From positions 14,121 through 25,359 of the forward strand of contig JAJPYK010000241.1 in the NCBI GenBank assembly GCA_021205005.1: DNA of 11,239 nucleotides. Reading direction: 5' to 3'. A model generated the notes under the pieces. The model was not told the origin of the DNA. It saw only the letters and a program-made list of their open reading frames with translations, and searched no databases. The position numbers and the translations under genes were made by a program. Below, piece after piece: positions 1 to 6,830 of the stretch. The stretch's first letter is position 1. Every line of letters begins with the position of its first letter. Source of the stretch: Paraprevotella sp. Its GTDB lineage: Bacteria > Bacteroidota > Bacteroidia > Bacteroidales > Bacteroidaceae.

Positions 1-247
1 CGCCTTCGCGCAGGGCAACGGCATGGCGGGCATCACCGAAGCCACCAGCATGGTAACGTCCTATTTCGACCCGGCGACAAAGCTCATCTACGCCATCGGA
101 GCGGTGGTTGGACTTATCGGGGGCATCAATGTGTACGGGAAGTTCTCGTCGGGCGACCCGGACACGAGCAAGACCGCCGCGAGCTGGTTCGGGACGTGTA
201 TCTTCCTGATAGTGAGTGCGACCATCCTACGCTCGTTCTTTCTCTAA
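1..247 (+). CDS. traE: TraE, pilin-like membrane protein (DUF4134), 3' end only
   Basis: The open frame is already running at base 2 and stops with TAA at 245-247, so the start lies left of the window. The visible part (about 81 residues) begins AFAQGNG. This looks like the end of a signal peptide (A-F-A cut before Q), and the ATG at 23 is therefore internal. Two hydrophobic segments follow, roughly visible residues 27-45 (IYAIGAVVGLIGGINVYG) and 62-80 (GTCIFLIVSATILRSFF), separated by a short polar loop with SGDPDTSK. This small, two-helix, signal-peptide-bearing form is typical of TraE of Bacteroides conjugative transposons, regarded as the VirB2-like pilus or channel subunit. It lies 39 bp upstream of traF, as expected. 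The family call is by recognition and gene order. The VirB2 equivalence is general knowledge, not shown here. Confidence 0.88.
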   Translation, partial: AFAQGNGMAGITEATSMVTSYFDPATKLIYAIGAVVGLIGGINVYGKFSSGDPDTSKTAASWFGTCIFLIVSATILRSFFL

Positions 248-286
248 ACGGGCATTTCCAATACACCTAATTAAGATATAAGGACA

Positions 287-619
287 ATGGCTGAATATCC
301 GGTAAACAAGGGCATCGGTCGTCCGGTGGAGTTCAAGGGACTGAAGGCGCAGTACCTGTTCCTGTTCGCGGGCGGGCTGCTCGCCGCCTTCATCCTGTTT
401 GTCATCCTGTACATGGCGGGCGCGGGCCAGTGGCTCTGCATCGGCTTCGGCGTCATGGCGGCTTCCGCCGTGGTGTGGCTTACGTTCCGGCTGAACGCGA
501 AGTACGGGGAACACGGGCTGATGAAGCTGGGCGCGGCACGGCTGCGCCCCCGCTACCTGCTCCACCGCAGACGGGTGTCCCATCTGTTAAGACAGAAAAA
601 GGAAGGAGGACAAGCATGA
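287..619 (+). CDS. traF: TraF, small inner-membrane transfer protein (DUF4133, VirB3-like)
   Basis: This 110-residue protein starts MAEYPVNKGIGRPVEFKGLK, a conserved N-terminal signature of the DUF4133/TraF family. Two adjacent membrane helices (about residues 22-44 and 48-67) follow, then a basic cytoplasmic tail rich in R and K (RPRYLLHRRRVSHLLRQKK). Size and topology fit a VirB3-type partner of the VirB4 ATPase, which is encoded immediately downstream (TraG). A weak ribosome-binding sequence (AAGGA) lies just before the ATG. The stop codon overlaps the traG start as ATGA at 616-619, implying translational coupling. The long frame that opens at 430 inside this gene is only an upstream extension of traG's frame. 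Confidence 0.92.
   Translation: MAEYPVNKGIGRPVEFKGLKAQYLFLFAGGLLAAFILFVILYMAGAGQWLCIGFGVMAASAVVWLTFRLNAKYGEHGLMKLGAARLRPRYLLHRRRVSHLLRQKKEGGQA
603..610 (+). promoter_or_regulatory. Strong Shine-Dalgarno of traG
   Basis: AAGGAGGA ends 5 nt before the ATG at 616. It is the clearest ribosome-binding site in the window, where most starts have only A-rich or weak sites. It sets the traG start at 616 rather than the in-frame codon at 430. It lies inside the last codons of traF, so the two genes are coupled. Confidence 0.8.
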
Positions 620-3123
620 GAAACTTAATGAAAGCGACCACGCTGGAAAGCCGCTTCCCGCTGCTGGCGGTGGAGCACGGCTGCATCATCTCGAAGGACG
701 CGGACATCACCGCCGCCTTCGATGTGGAACTGCCGGAGGTCTATACCGTGACGGCGGAGGAATACGATGGCATCCACGCCACGTGGTGCAAGGCTATAAA
801 GGTGCTGCCCGACCACTCAGTGCTGCACAAGCAGGACTGGTATGTAAAAGAGGAATACCGCCCCGACTGGCAGAAGACGGGCACGGGCTTCCTCGCCCGG
901 AGCAACGGGATGCACTTCAACGAGCGTCCGTTCCTGAATCACCGGTGCTACCTGTTCCTGACGAAGACCACGAAGGAACGGCTGCGCCGGCAAAGCAACT
1001 GGAACACGCTGTGCCGGGGGCATATCGTGCCGAAGGAGATACAGGACAAGGAAACGGCTGTGAAGTTCATCGAGGCGGTAGAGCAGTTCGCGCGTATCCT
1101 GAACGATTCGGGACACATCAAATTGCGCCGCCTGACGGACGACGAGCTTACGGGCACGGACAAGGAAACGGGCGTCATAGGCAGATACTTCGCCCTTTCA
1201 CTGGAGGATGCGGCGTGTCTGGAGGACATCGCCATGAGCGCGGATGAGACGCGCGTGGGCAGCAACCGCCTGTGCCTGCACACGCTCTCGGACACGGAAT
1301 ACCTGCCGGCCTCGGTGGCTACGGACTGCCGCCACGAAAGGCTCTCGACCGACCGCTCTGACTGCCGCCTGTCGTTCGCCGCGCCGCTGGGATTGCTGCT
1401 GCCCTGCAACCACATCTACAACCAGTATGTGTTTGTCGGCAACAGCGACGAGGAGCTGCGCCGTTTCGAGAAGACCGCGCGCAACATGCAGTCGCTCTCA
1501 CGGTACAGCCGCCAGAACTCGATAAACCGCGAGTGGATTGAAGAATACCTGAACGAAGCGCACTCGCAGGGGCTGAAGTCCGTCCGCGCCCACTTCAACG
1601 TGCTGGCGTGGAGCGACGACGCGGAGGAACTGAAACGCATCAAGAACGACGTGGGGAGCCAGATGGCAAGCATGGGCTGCGTGCCGCGCCACAACACGAC
1701 GGACTGCCCGACGCTGTTCTGGGCGGGCATCCCCGGCAACGCGGCGGACTTCCCGGCGGAAGAGTCATTCCACACGTTCACCGAACAGGCGGTGTGCCTC
1801 TTCGCGGGCGAGACCAACTACAAGGACTCACCGTCGGCATTCGGCATCCGCATGGCAGACCGCATCAGCGGCAAGCCCCTGCACATCGACATCTCCGACC
1901 TGCCGATGAAGCGGGGCGTGACGACCAACCGCAACAAGTTCGTGCTGGGACCGAGCGGAAGCGGAAAATCGTTCTTCATGAACCATCTGGTGCGCCAGTA
2001 TTACGAACAGGGGACGTACGTGGTACTGGTGGATACGGGAAACTCCTACCATGGGCTGTGTGAGATGATACACCGCCGCACGCACGGGCAGGACGGCATC
2101 TACTTCACCTACACGGATGAGAAGCCCATCTCGTTCAACCCGTTCTACACGGACGACGGGGTATTTGACGTGGAGAAGAAGGACAGCATCAAGACGCTGC
2201 TGCTCACCCTGTGGAAAAGCGAGAACGAACCCGCCACGAAAACGGAGTCGGCGGAGCTGGGCAGCGCGGTGAACGCCTACATCCTCCTGCTTGGTCAGGA
2301 CAAGAGCATCGTGCCGTCGTTCAACTCGTTCTACGAATACATGCGGGACGTGTACCGCAAGGAGATGGAGGAACGCTACATCAAGGTGGCGAAGACGGAC
2401 TTCAACATCGACAACTTCCTGACCACGCTCCGGCAGTATTACAAGGGCGGACGCTACGACTTCCTGCTCAACTCCACGGAGAATATCGACCTGCTGCACA
2501 AGCGGTTCGTGGTCTTTGAAATTGAAAGTGTGAAGGATTATGCCGAGCTTTTCCCGGTGGTGACGATTATCATCATGGAAGCGTTCTTGGGTAAGATGCG
2601 GCGGCTCAAAGGCATCAGGAAGCTCCTGATTGTGGAAGAGGCTTGGAAGGCCCTTTCCTCGGCGAACATGGCATCCTACATTCAGTATCTCTACAAGACG
2701 GTCAGAAAATACTTCGGCGAGGCGATAGTGGTGACGCAGGAAGTGGACGACATCATCAGCTCGCCCATCGTCAAGGAGGCCATCATCAACAACTCGGACT
2801 GCAAGATACTGCTCGACCAACGCAAGTTCATGAACCGCTTTGAGCAGATACAGTCCCTCTTGGGGCTGACGGAAAAGGAGAAGTCGCAGATACTCTCCAT
2901 CAACCAGTCCAATGACCCGTCCAGACGGTACAAGGAGGTGTGGATAGGTTTGGGCGGCACACAGTCGGCGGTATATGCCACGGAGGTGTCGATGCACGAG
3001 TACCTAGCCTATACGACGGAGGAAACGGAGAAGATGGAAGTGCGTGAACTGGCGGAGAAACTGGGCGGCGACATGGAGACCGCCATCCGGCAGGTGGCGG
3101 AAAAACGGAAGGAAGAGGACTGA
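616..3123 (+). CDS. traG: TraG, conjugative transposon ATPase (VirB4-like)
   Basis: The 835-residue protein starts MRNLMKATTLESRFPLLAVE. Length, start and ending (SMHEYLAYTTEETEKMEVREL near the C-terminus) match the TraG family of Bacteroides conjugative transposons. Those proteins are VirB4-type ATPases that power assembly of the mating channel at the inner membrane. The Walker A motif GPSGSGKS lies at residues 445-452. A hydrophobic strand ending in two acids (KLLIVEEAWKAL, about residues 669-680) is the Walker B region. Sequence between it and the C-terminus (VVTQEVDDIISSPIVKEAIINNSD) fits the usual VirB4 C-terminal ATPase region. The first ~440 residues are the family's N-terminal domain, which contacts membrane partners. 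The start is fixed by the AAGGAGGA site and the ATGA overlap with traF. No lesion is seen. This is not the coupling protein, despite the shared name with F/RP4 TraG. Confidence 0.96.
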   Translation: MRNLMKATTLESRFPLLAVEHGCIISKDADITAAFDVELPEVYTVTAEEYDGIHATWCKAIKVLPDHSVLHKQDWYVKEEYRPDWQKTGTGFLARSNGMHFNERPFLNHRCYLFLTKTTKERLRRQSNWNTLCRGHIVPKEIQDKETAVKFIEAVEQFARILNDSGHIKLRRLTDDELTGTDKETGVIGRYFALSLEDAACLEDIAMSADETRVGSNRLCLHTLSDTEYLPASVATDCRHERLSTDRSDCRLSFAAPLGLLLPCNHIYNQYVFVGNSDEELRRFEKTARNMQSLSRYSRQNSINREWIEEYLNEAHSQGLKSVRAHFNVLAWSDDAEELKRIKNDVGSQMASMGCVPRHNTTDCPTLFWAGIPGNAADFPAEESFHTFTEQAVCLFAGETNYKDSPSAFGIRMADRISGKPLHIDISDLPMKRGVTTNRNKFVLGPSGSGKSFFMNHLVRQYYEQGTYVVLVDTGNSYHGLCEMIHRRTHGQDGIYFTYTDEKPISFNPFYTDDGVFDVEKKDSIKTLLLTLWKSENEPATKTESAELGSAVNAYILLLGQDKSIVPSFNSFYEYMRDVYRKEMEERYIKVAKTDFNIDNFLTTLRQYYKGGRYDFLLNSTENIDLLHKRFVVFEIESVKDYAELFPVVTIIIMEAFLGKMRRLKGIRKLLIVEEAWKALSSANMASYIQYLYKTVRKYFGEAIVVTQEVDDIISSPIVKEAIINNSDCKILLDQRKFMNRFEQIQSLLGLTEKEKSQILSINQSNDPSRRYKEVWIGLGGTQSAVYATEVSMHEYLAYTTEETEKMEVRELAEKLGGDMETAIRQVAEKRKEED

Positions 3124-3199
3124 AATGCCGGACAGCGAAAAGAAAAATGACTTATAAACAAAAGAGAAATAACCGATAAAAAAACAAGAATCAAAAATT
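3124..3199 (+). other. A-rich intergenic spacer, no promoter seen
   Basis: These 76 bp between traG and the DUF3876 gene are strongly A-rich, in contrast to the GC-rich genes on both sides. I find no Bacteroides-type promoter (TTTG at -33 with TAnnTTTG at -7) and no hairpin with a T-run. A ten-codon frame (ATG at 3125, TAA at 3155-3157) begins 1 nt after the traG stop, without a ribosome-binding site. It is most likely chance. The A-rich stretch before the ATG at 3200 probably acts as an unstructured translation-start region, as is common in Bacteroidota. Confidence 0.5.
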
Positions 3200-3634
3200 A
3201 TGAACATCAAAATGACAAAGACGGAAAGGCTGCTGCTGTGCGGCGGTCTGGTAGGACTGGCATCGCTGATGCTGCAAGCCTGCGACACGGTAATGAAAGA
3301 AGAAACGGACACCCGCGAAAGGATTTGCGGAAACTGGAAAAGCACGGAAGCCGGACCCGACATGCTGGTATATAAGGAAGGGGAACTGTACAAGGTGACG
3401 CTGTTCAGACGCAAGGGCGTGCGCCGCGTGTTGAAACCGGAGACCTACCTGCTCGGCCGGACGGAGGGCGGCAGCCTGTACATGAACACGGGATTCCGCA
3501 TCGACGTGGCATACAACGGGGAGACGGATGTGCTGACATTTTCGCCGGGCGGTGACTATATCCGGGTGAACACGGATGCCGGTGACGGAGGAAAGACAAA
3601 GGAGAAAGAGGATATGCAACAGGCAATTCAATGA
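3200..3634 (+). CDS. traH: DUF3876-type lipoprotein at the traH position
   Basis: The 144-residue protein has a lipoprotein signal: a hydrophobic stretch (LLLCGGLVGLASLML) and the lipobox LQAC with the lipidated cysteine at residue 28. The mature part has the features I associate with DUF3876, a short family found in these tra operons: GNWKSTEAGPDMLVYKEGE, then VTLFRRKG, ETYLL, and LTFSPGGDYIRV. It is probably mostly beta and periplasmic or outer-membrane attached. Its molecular role is unknown. The symbol is inferred only from its place between traG and traI, so it is less certain than the others. An in-frame ATG at 3212 is an alternative start. Its stop overlaps traI as ATGA at 3631-3634. 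Confidence 0.8.
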   Translation: MNIKMTKTERLLLCGGLVGLASLMLQACDTVMKEETDTRERICGNWKSTEAGPDMLVYKEGELYKVTLFRRKGVRRVLKPETYLLGRTEGGSLYMNTGFRIDVAYNGETDVLTFSPGGDYIRVNTDAGDGGKTKEKEDMQQAIQ

Positions 3635-4293
3635 ACCACAAAATCCAAAAAAGAATGAGACAGGAACTGAAAATACCGCTGATCGCGGCCTGCCTGTGCC
3701 TTGCGGGAACAGGCGGGGCAAATGCCCAATGGGTGGTGTCCGACCCCGGCAACCTCGCCCAGAGCATCATCAACTCCGCCAAGGAGATGGTGGAAACCGC
3801 CGGGACGAAAGCCAACACCCTGAACGGTTTCCTGGAAACGAAGAAGGTGTTCGAACAGGGAAAAGCCTATTACGATGCGCTGAAATCGGTGCATGACGTG
3901 GTAAGGGGCGGCGCGAAGGTGGTGAAAAGCATCGGGCTGGTGATGGAAATCTCGTCAACCTACGTGGACAACTACCAGAAGATGCTCTCGGACGAGAACT
4001 ACACGCCGGAGGAGCTTGCCGCCATCTCGTCGGGCTACGCCATGCTGATAGACGAAAGCTCGGACGTGCTGCAAGACCTGAAGAATGTGGTGAACGTGAC
4101 GGGGATGTCGCTCACGGACGCGGAACGGCTCGCCATCATCGAGAACGCCTACCGCAGCCTGCTGAACTACCGCAACCTCGTGCACTACTACACGAACAAG
4201 ACCATATCGGTGTCCTACCTGCGGGCAAGGATGAAAAACGACATGGACCGGGTGATGGCACTCTACGGAAACCCCAACGAAAAATACTGGTAG
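3631..4293 (+). CDS. traI: TraI, exported conjugation protein (DUF4141)
   Basis: The 220-residue protein has a signal peptide (basic start, core IPLIAACLCLAG, cleavage after ANA before Q at about residue 33). The mature part is mainly helical and polar: NLAQSIINSAKEMVETAGTKANTLNGF, then DVLQDLKNVVNVTG, and a C-terminal NYRNLVHYYTNKTISVSYLRARMKNDMDRVM. This pattern and the position between the lipoprotein gene and traJ identify it as TraI of Bacteroides conjugative transposons, unrelated to the F-plasmid relaxase of the same name. A helical exported protein next to a VirB6-like gene could be the VirB5 counterpart, but that is inference. The start may be 3631 (ATGA overlap with the upstream gene) or the ATG at 3655, which gives a more compact signal peptide. 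The stop is TAG, with traJ starting 3 nt later in the same frame. Confidence 0.88.
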   Translation: MNHKIQKRMRQELKIPLIAACLCLAGTGGANAQWVVSDPGNLAQSIINSAKEMVETAGTKANTLNGFLETKKVFEQGKAYYDALKSVHDVVRGGAKVVKSIGLVMEISSTYVDNYQKMLSDENYTPEELAAISSGYAMLIDESSDVLQDLKNVVNVTGMSLTDAERLAIIENAYRSLLNYRNLVHYYTNKTISVSYLRARMKNDMDRVMALYGNPNEKYW

Positions 4294-4296
4294 CCT

Positions 4297-5979
4297 ATGG
4301 GAGAATTTGACAACCTGCACCGGATACTCCTCTCGCTGTATGAGGAAATGATGCCGCTCTGCTCGGACATGGCAGGGGTGGCGAAAGGGCTTGCCGGACT
4401 GGGCGCACTGTTCTACGTGGCGGTGCGCGTATGGCAGTCCCTCGCCCGCGCCGAGGCGATAGACATGTACCCGCTGCTGCGCCCGTTTGCCATCGGGCTG
4501 TGCATCCTCTTCTTCCCGACCATCGTGCTGGGAACGATGAACTCCGTTCTGGGGCTGGTCGTGCAAGGCACGCACTCGATGCTGGAGGAGCATACCTTCG
4601 ACATGGAGAAATACAGGGAACAGAAGGACAGGCTGGAGTACGAGGCTATGATGCGCAACCCGGAAACCGCCTACCTCGCCTCGGATGAGGAGTTTGAACG
4701 GCAGCTCGACGAGTTGGGCTGGTCGCCCTCGGATCTGGTCACGATGACGGGGATGTATATGGACAGGGCGTCGTACAACATCAAGAAGAGCGTGCGCGAC
4801 TGGTTCCGGGAGCTGCTGGAGCTGATGTTCTCCGCCGCCGCCCTGATAATCGACACGCTCCGGACATTTTTTCTCGTGGTGCTCTCCATACTGGGACCGG
4901 TAGCCTTCGCCTTCTCCGTGTGGGACGGATTCCACTCGACGCTCCCGGCATGGTTCAGCCGCTACATACAGATTTACCTGTGGCTGCCCGTCAGCGACCT
5001 GTTCAGCACCATACTGGCGAAAATCCAGATACTGATGCTCCAGAGCGACATCGAAGCAATGCAGGCAGACCCGAACTTCTCGGTGGAAGCGAGCAACGGG
5101 GGGTACATCGTGTTCCTCATCATCGGCATCGTGGGTTACTTCACAATCCCGACCGTGGCGGGATGGATCATACAGGCCGGCGGAGGCGTGGGCAGCTACA
5201 ACAAGAACATCGGCACAGCCGGATCCTTGGGCGGCAGTCTGGCCGGAGCCGCAGCCGGAAACGTGGCGGGACGCACGGGCAGGTTCATAAAGAACCAGGC
5301 CGGACGGCTGCTGAAAAGGAAATGCTTTTACAAATCCCAAAAGAAAGACGTAAAAATGGAATTCAAAAGTCTGAAAAACATCGAAACAAGTTTCCGGCAG
5401 ATACGCCTGTTCGGAATCATCTACACGGCGGCGTGCGCCCTTGTGGCGGCCGGCTCAGTGGTGTGCGCCTTCCGCTTCGCCGAGGCGCAGAGGCAGAAGA
5501 TATACGTCCTCGACGGTGGCAAGAGCCTGATGCTCGCGCTCTCGCAGGACCTGTCGCAGAACCGCCCGGCGGAAGCGAGGGAGCACGTGCGCCGCTTCCA
5601 CGAGCTTTTCTTCACCCTCTCGCCGGAGAAGAGCGCGATAGAACACAACGTGAAGCGTGCGCTGCTGCTGGCGGACAGGAGCGCGTACAACTGCTACGCC
5701 GACTTCGCGGAGAAAGGTTTCTACAACCGCATCATCGCGGGGAACATCAACCAGGTGCTCCAGGTGGACAGCGTGGTCTGCAATTTCGACCGCTATCCCT
5801 ACGAGGCGCGGACATACGCAAGGCAGATGATTATCCGCGAGAGCAACGTGACGGAGCGCACGCTGGTGACCGCCTGCCGCCTGCTGAACGCGAGCCGCTC
5901 GGACGACAACCCTAACGGGTTCACCATAGAGGGATTCACGATACTGGAGAACAGGGATATCAGATGCGTGGAGAGATAG
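4297..5979 (+). CDS. traJ: TraJ-TraK in one continuous frame (VirB6-like channel protein joined to TraK)
   Basis: One 560-residue frame covers two genes that are normally separate. Residues 1 to about 341 are TraJ, a polytopic inner-membrane protein. Hydrophobic segments lie at about 31-46, 60-89, 173-207, 224-241 and 268-292. A glycine/alanine-rich tail (GSLGGSLAGAAAGNVAG) and a basic stretch end the domain. TraJ is regarded as VirB6-like. Residues 342-353 (CFYKSQKKDVK and flanks) are an A/T-rich linker unlike either partner. Residues 354-560 are a full-length TraK, beginning at its own ATG at 5356. No stop codon separates the two. One base change at 5325 (TGC to TGA) would end TraJ just after LLKRK. 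The joined protein may be real, or TraK may be made separately from its internal start. The TraJ start, 3 nt after the traI stop, has only a weak ribosome-binding site. Confidence 0.85.
   Translation: MGEFDNLHRILLSLYEEMMPLCSDMAGVAKGLAGLGALFYVAVRVWQSLARAEAIDMYPLLRPFAIGLCILFFPTIVLGTMNSVLGLVVQGTHSMLEEHTFDMEKYREQKDRLEYEAMMRNPETAYLASDEEFERQLDELGWSPSDLVTMTGMYMDRASYNIKKSVRDWFRELLELMFSAAALIIDTLRTFFLVVLSILGPVAFAFSVWDGFHSTLPAWFSRYIQIYLWLPVSDLFSTILAKIQILMLQSDIEAMQADPNFSVEASNGGYIVFLIIGIVGYFTIPTVAGWIIQAGGGVGSYNKNIGTAGSLGGSLAGAAAGNVAGRTGRFIKNQAGRLLKRKCFYKSQKKDVKMEFKSLKNIETSFRQIRLFGIIYTAACALVAAGSVVCAFRFAEAQRQKIYVLDGGKSLMLALSQDLSQNRPAEAREHVRRFHELFFTLSPEKSAIEHNVKRALLLADRSAYNCYADFAEKGFYNRIIAGNINQVLQVDSVVCNFDRYPYEARTYARQMIIRESNVTERTLVTACRLLNASRSDDNPNGFTIEGFTILENRDIRCVER
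5356..5979 (+). CDS. traK: TraK, inner-membrane/periplasmic transfer protein (internal start within the traJ frame)
   Basis: Starting at the ATG at 5356, this gives 207 residues, the length I expect for TraK, with the family's own N-terminus MEFKSLKNIETSFRQIRLFG. A single membrane helix lies at about residues 18-38, followed by a periplasmic domain with strongly conserved text: KIYVLDGGKSLMLALSQDLS, VRRFHELFFTLSP, RIIAGNINQVLQVDSVVC and LLNASRSDDNPNGFTIEGF. One N-terminal helix plus a periplasmic domain is the VirB8 arrangement, and TraK is usually treated as that component. The sequence before the ATG (GACGTAAAA) has no good Shine-Dalgarno but is A-rich, like other starts here. The gene is annotated separately because the internal start and exact family length make independent translation likely. 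It ends in TAG, 4 nt before traL. Confidence 0.82.
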   Translation: MEFKSLKNIETSFRQIRLFGIIYTAACALVAAGSVVCAFRFAEAQRQKIYVLDGGKSLMLALSQDLSQNRPAEAREHVRRFHELFFTLSPEKSAIEHNVKRALLLADRSAYNCYADFAEKGFYNRIIAGNINQVLQVDSVVCNFDRYPYEARTYARQMIIRESNVTERTLVTACRLLNASRSDDNPNGFTIEGFTILENRDIRCVER

Positions 5980-5983
5980 GCGT

Positions 5984-6286
5984 ATGGGAAAGATGAAAAT
6001 CCTGATTGAAAACTGCGCCGCCGGTTTCAGAACGGAACTGCGCGGAATGCTGGACGCGCTGCCGCCGAAGGCAAGGCTGGCGGTCGTGGCGGGGATGTTC
6101 GCCGCCTTTGCCGCAGGCTGCCTGTACATGACCGCCACTGCCGTCGCCGGCTTCGGGAAAGGGCGCGGCACGATGGAAATACGGCACATGGAAAAGCCGG
6201 ACCTGCCGCAAGAAGCAAATATGCAGGAAGCGTATGAACATTGTCATAAAAACAAAATGTATGGAAAAGGAACAGAAAAAGAATGA
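5984..6286 (+). CDS. traL: TraL, small single-pass membrane protein (DUF3989)
   Basis: The 100-residue protein has an N-terminal amphipathic region, one membrane helix at about residues 31-53 (RLAVVAGMFAAFAAGCLYMTATA), the short motif GFGKG, and a polar tail. Size, the helix followed by GFGKG, and position between traK and traM mark it as TraL of the Bacteroides tra operon. Its function in the channel is not known in detail. It begins 4 nt after the traK stop. A second in-frame ATG at 5993 is possible. Its 3' end overlaps the start of traM by 26 or 53 bp, depending on which traM start is used, so the two are probably translationally coupled. Confidence 0.85.
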   Translation: MGKMKILIENCAAGFRTELRGMLDALPPKARLAVVAGMFAAFAAGCLYMTATAVAGFGKGRGTMEIRHMEKPDLPQEANMQEAYEHCHKNKMYGKGTEKE

Positions 6287-6827
6287 GACGAAAGGGAAAA
6301 GGCCGCTGACGGAAGAACAGCGCCGGCGGAGAAGGAAGTTGCTGGTCTATCCGCTGATGGGGCTGACTTTCCTGGGCTGTATGTGGCTAATCTTCGCCCC
6401 CTCGCAGGAGGACAGGGAGAAGGTACGGCAGGGACAGGGATTCAATGCCGACATGCCTCAGCCGGAAAACTCCGGAATCATCGGCGACAAGGCTAAGGCC
6501 TACGAGCAACAGCGACTGGAGAACAGACAGAAGGAACGCCGGGGAATGGTCTGCGACTTGTCCTCGTTCTGGCATGGCGGTGCGGAAAAGCCGGACACGG
6601 CGGCCGTATCGGATGACTGCCGGCTGACACCGGTGGAAACGCCCCGAAAGGAAGCGGAGAGCCGGCAACATGCAGGAATCCGCTCTTCAGCCGCCGCCAA
6701 CAAGCGGCTGAACACCTCGCTGGGGACGTTCTACGAACCGTCGAAGGAGGATGCCGAAAAGAAGAAGCTCCGGCAGCGCATCGACGAGCTTGAACGCGTG
6801 GTCATGGAGCAGGAGAAAAAGCCTTAG
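6234..6827 (+). CDS. traM: TraM N-terminal fragment, cut by an in-frame TAG
   Basis: These 197 residues are the N-terminal part of TraM, the VirB10-like core protein that spans from inner to outer membrane. They contain a basic cytoplasmic start (PLTEEQRRRRRKLL), one membrane helix at about residues 36-55 (LLVYPLMGLTFLGCMWLIFA), the family motif FNADMPQPENSGIIGDKAKAY, a low-conservation linker, and a coiled-coil-like segment (KKKLRQRIDELERVVMEQEKK) just before a TAG at 6825-6827. The matching C-terminal domain follows in the same frame from 6828. The fragment alone would be a membrane anchor without the periplasmic channel domain. The start is either 6234 (AGGAAG 3 nt upstream) or the in-frame ATG at 6261 (MEKEQKKNE). 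Both lie inside traL. Confidence 0.85.
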   Translation: MNIVIKTKCMEKEQKKNETKGKRPLTEEQRRRRRKLLVYPLMGLTFLGCMWLIFAPSQEDREKVRQGQGFNADMPQPENSGIIGDKAKAYEQQRLENRQKERRGMVCDLSSFWHGGAEKPDTAAVSDDCRLTPVETPRKEAESRQHAGIRSSAAANKRLNTSLGTFYEPSKEDAEKKKLRQRIDELERVVMEQEKKP

Positions 6828-6830
6828 ACA

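Noticed and set aside
248..286. Possible promoter between traE and traF
   Set aside because: AT-rich, but no TTTG and TAnnTTTG elements. A read-through operon is simpler.
430..615. Upstream extension of the traG frame giving an 897-residue protein
   Set aside because: The extra residues lie in traF in another frame and are low-complexity Arg-rich. The AAGGAGGA site and the family N-terminus put the start at 616.
1828..2997. Antisense open frame of 389 residues opposite traG
   Set aside because: Same His/Arg-rich shadow composition, lying wholly inside a conserved ATPase gene.
3125..3157. Ten-codon frame just after the traG stop
   Set aside because: No ribosome-binding site and no known counterpart. 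The composition is that of A-rich spacer DNA.
3955..5340. Long antisense open frame (461 residues) opposite traI and traJ
   Set aside because: It is rich in His, Arg, Val and Gln with no recognisable domain. It mirrors GC-biased codons of real genes on the + strand.
4920..5915. 331-residue + strand frame overlapping traJ/traK
   Set aside because: It is Gly/Arg/Pro/His-rich with no domain. The overlapping frame has clear TraJ and TraK text.
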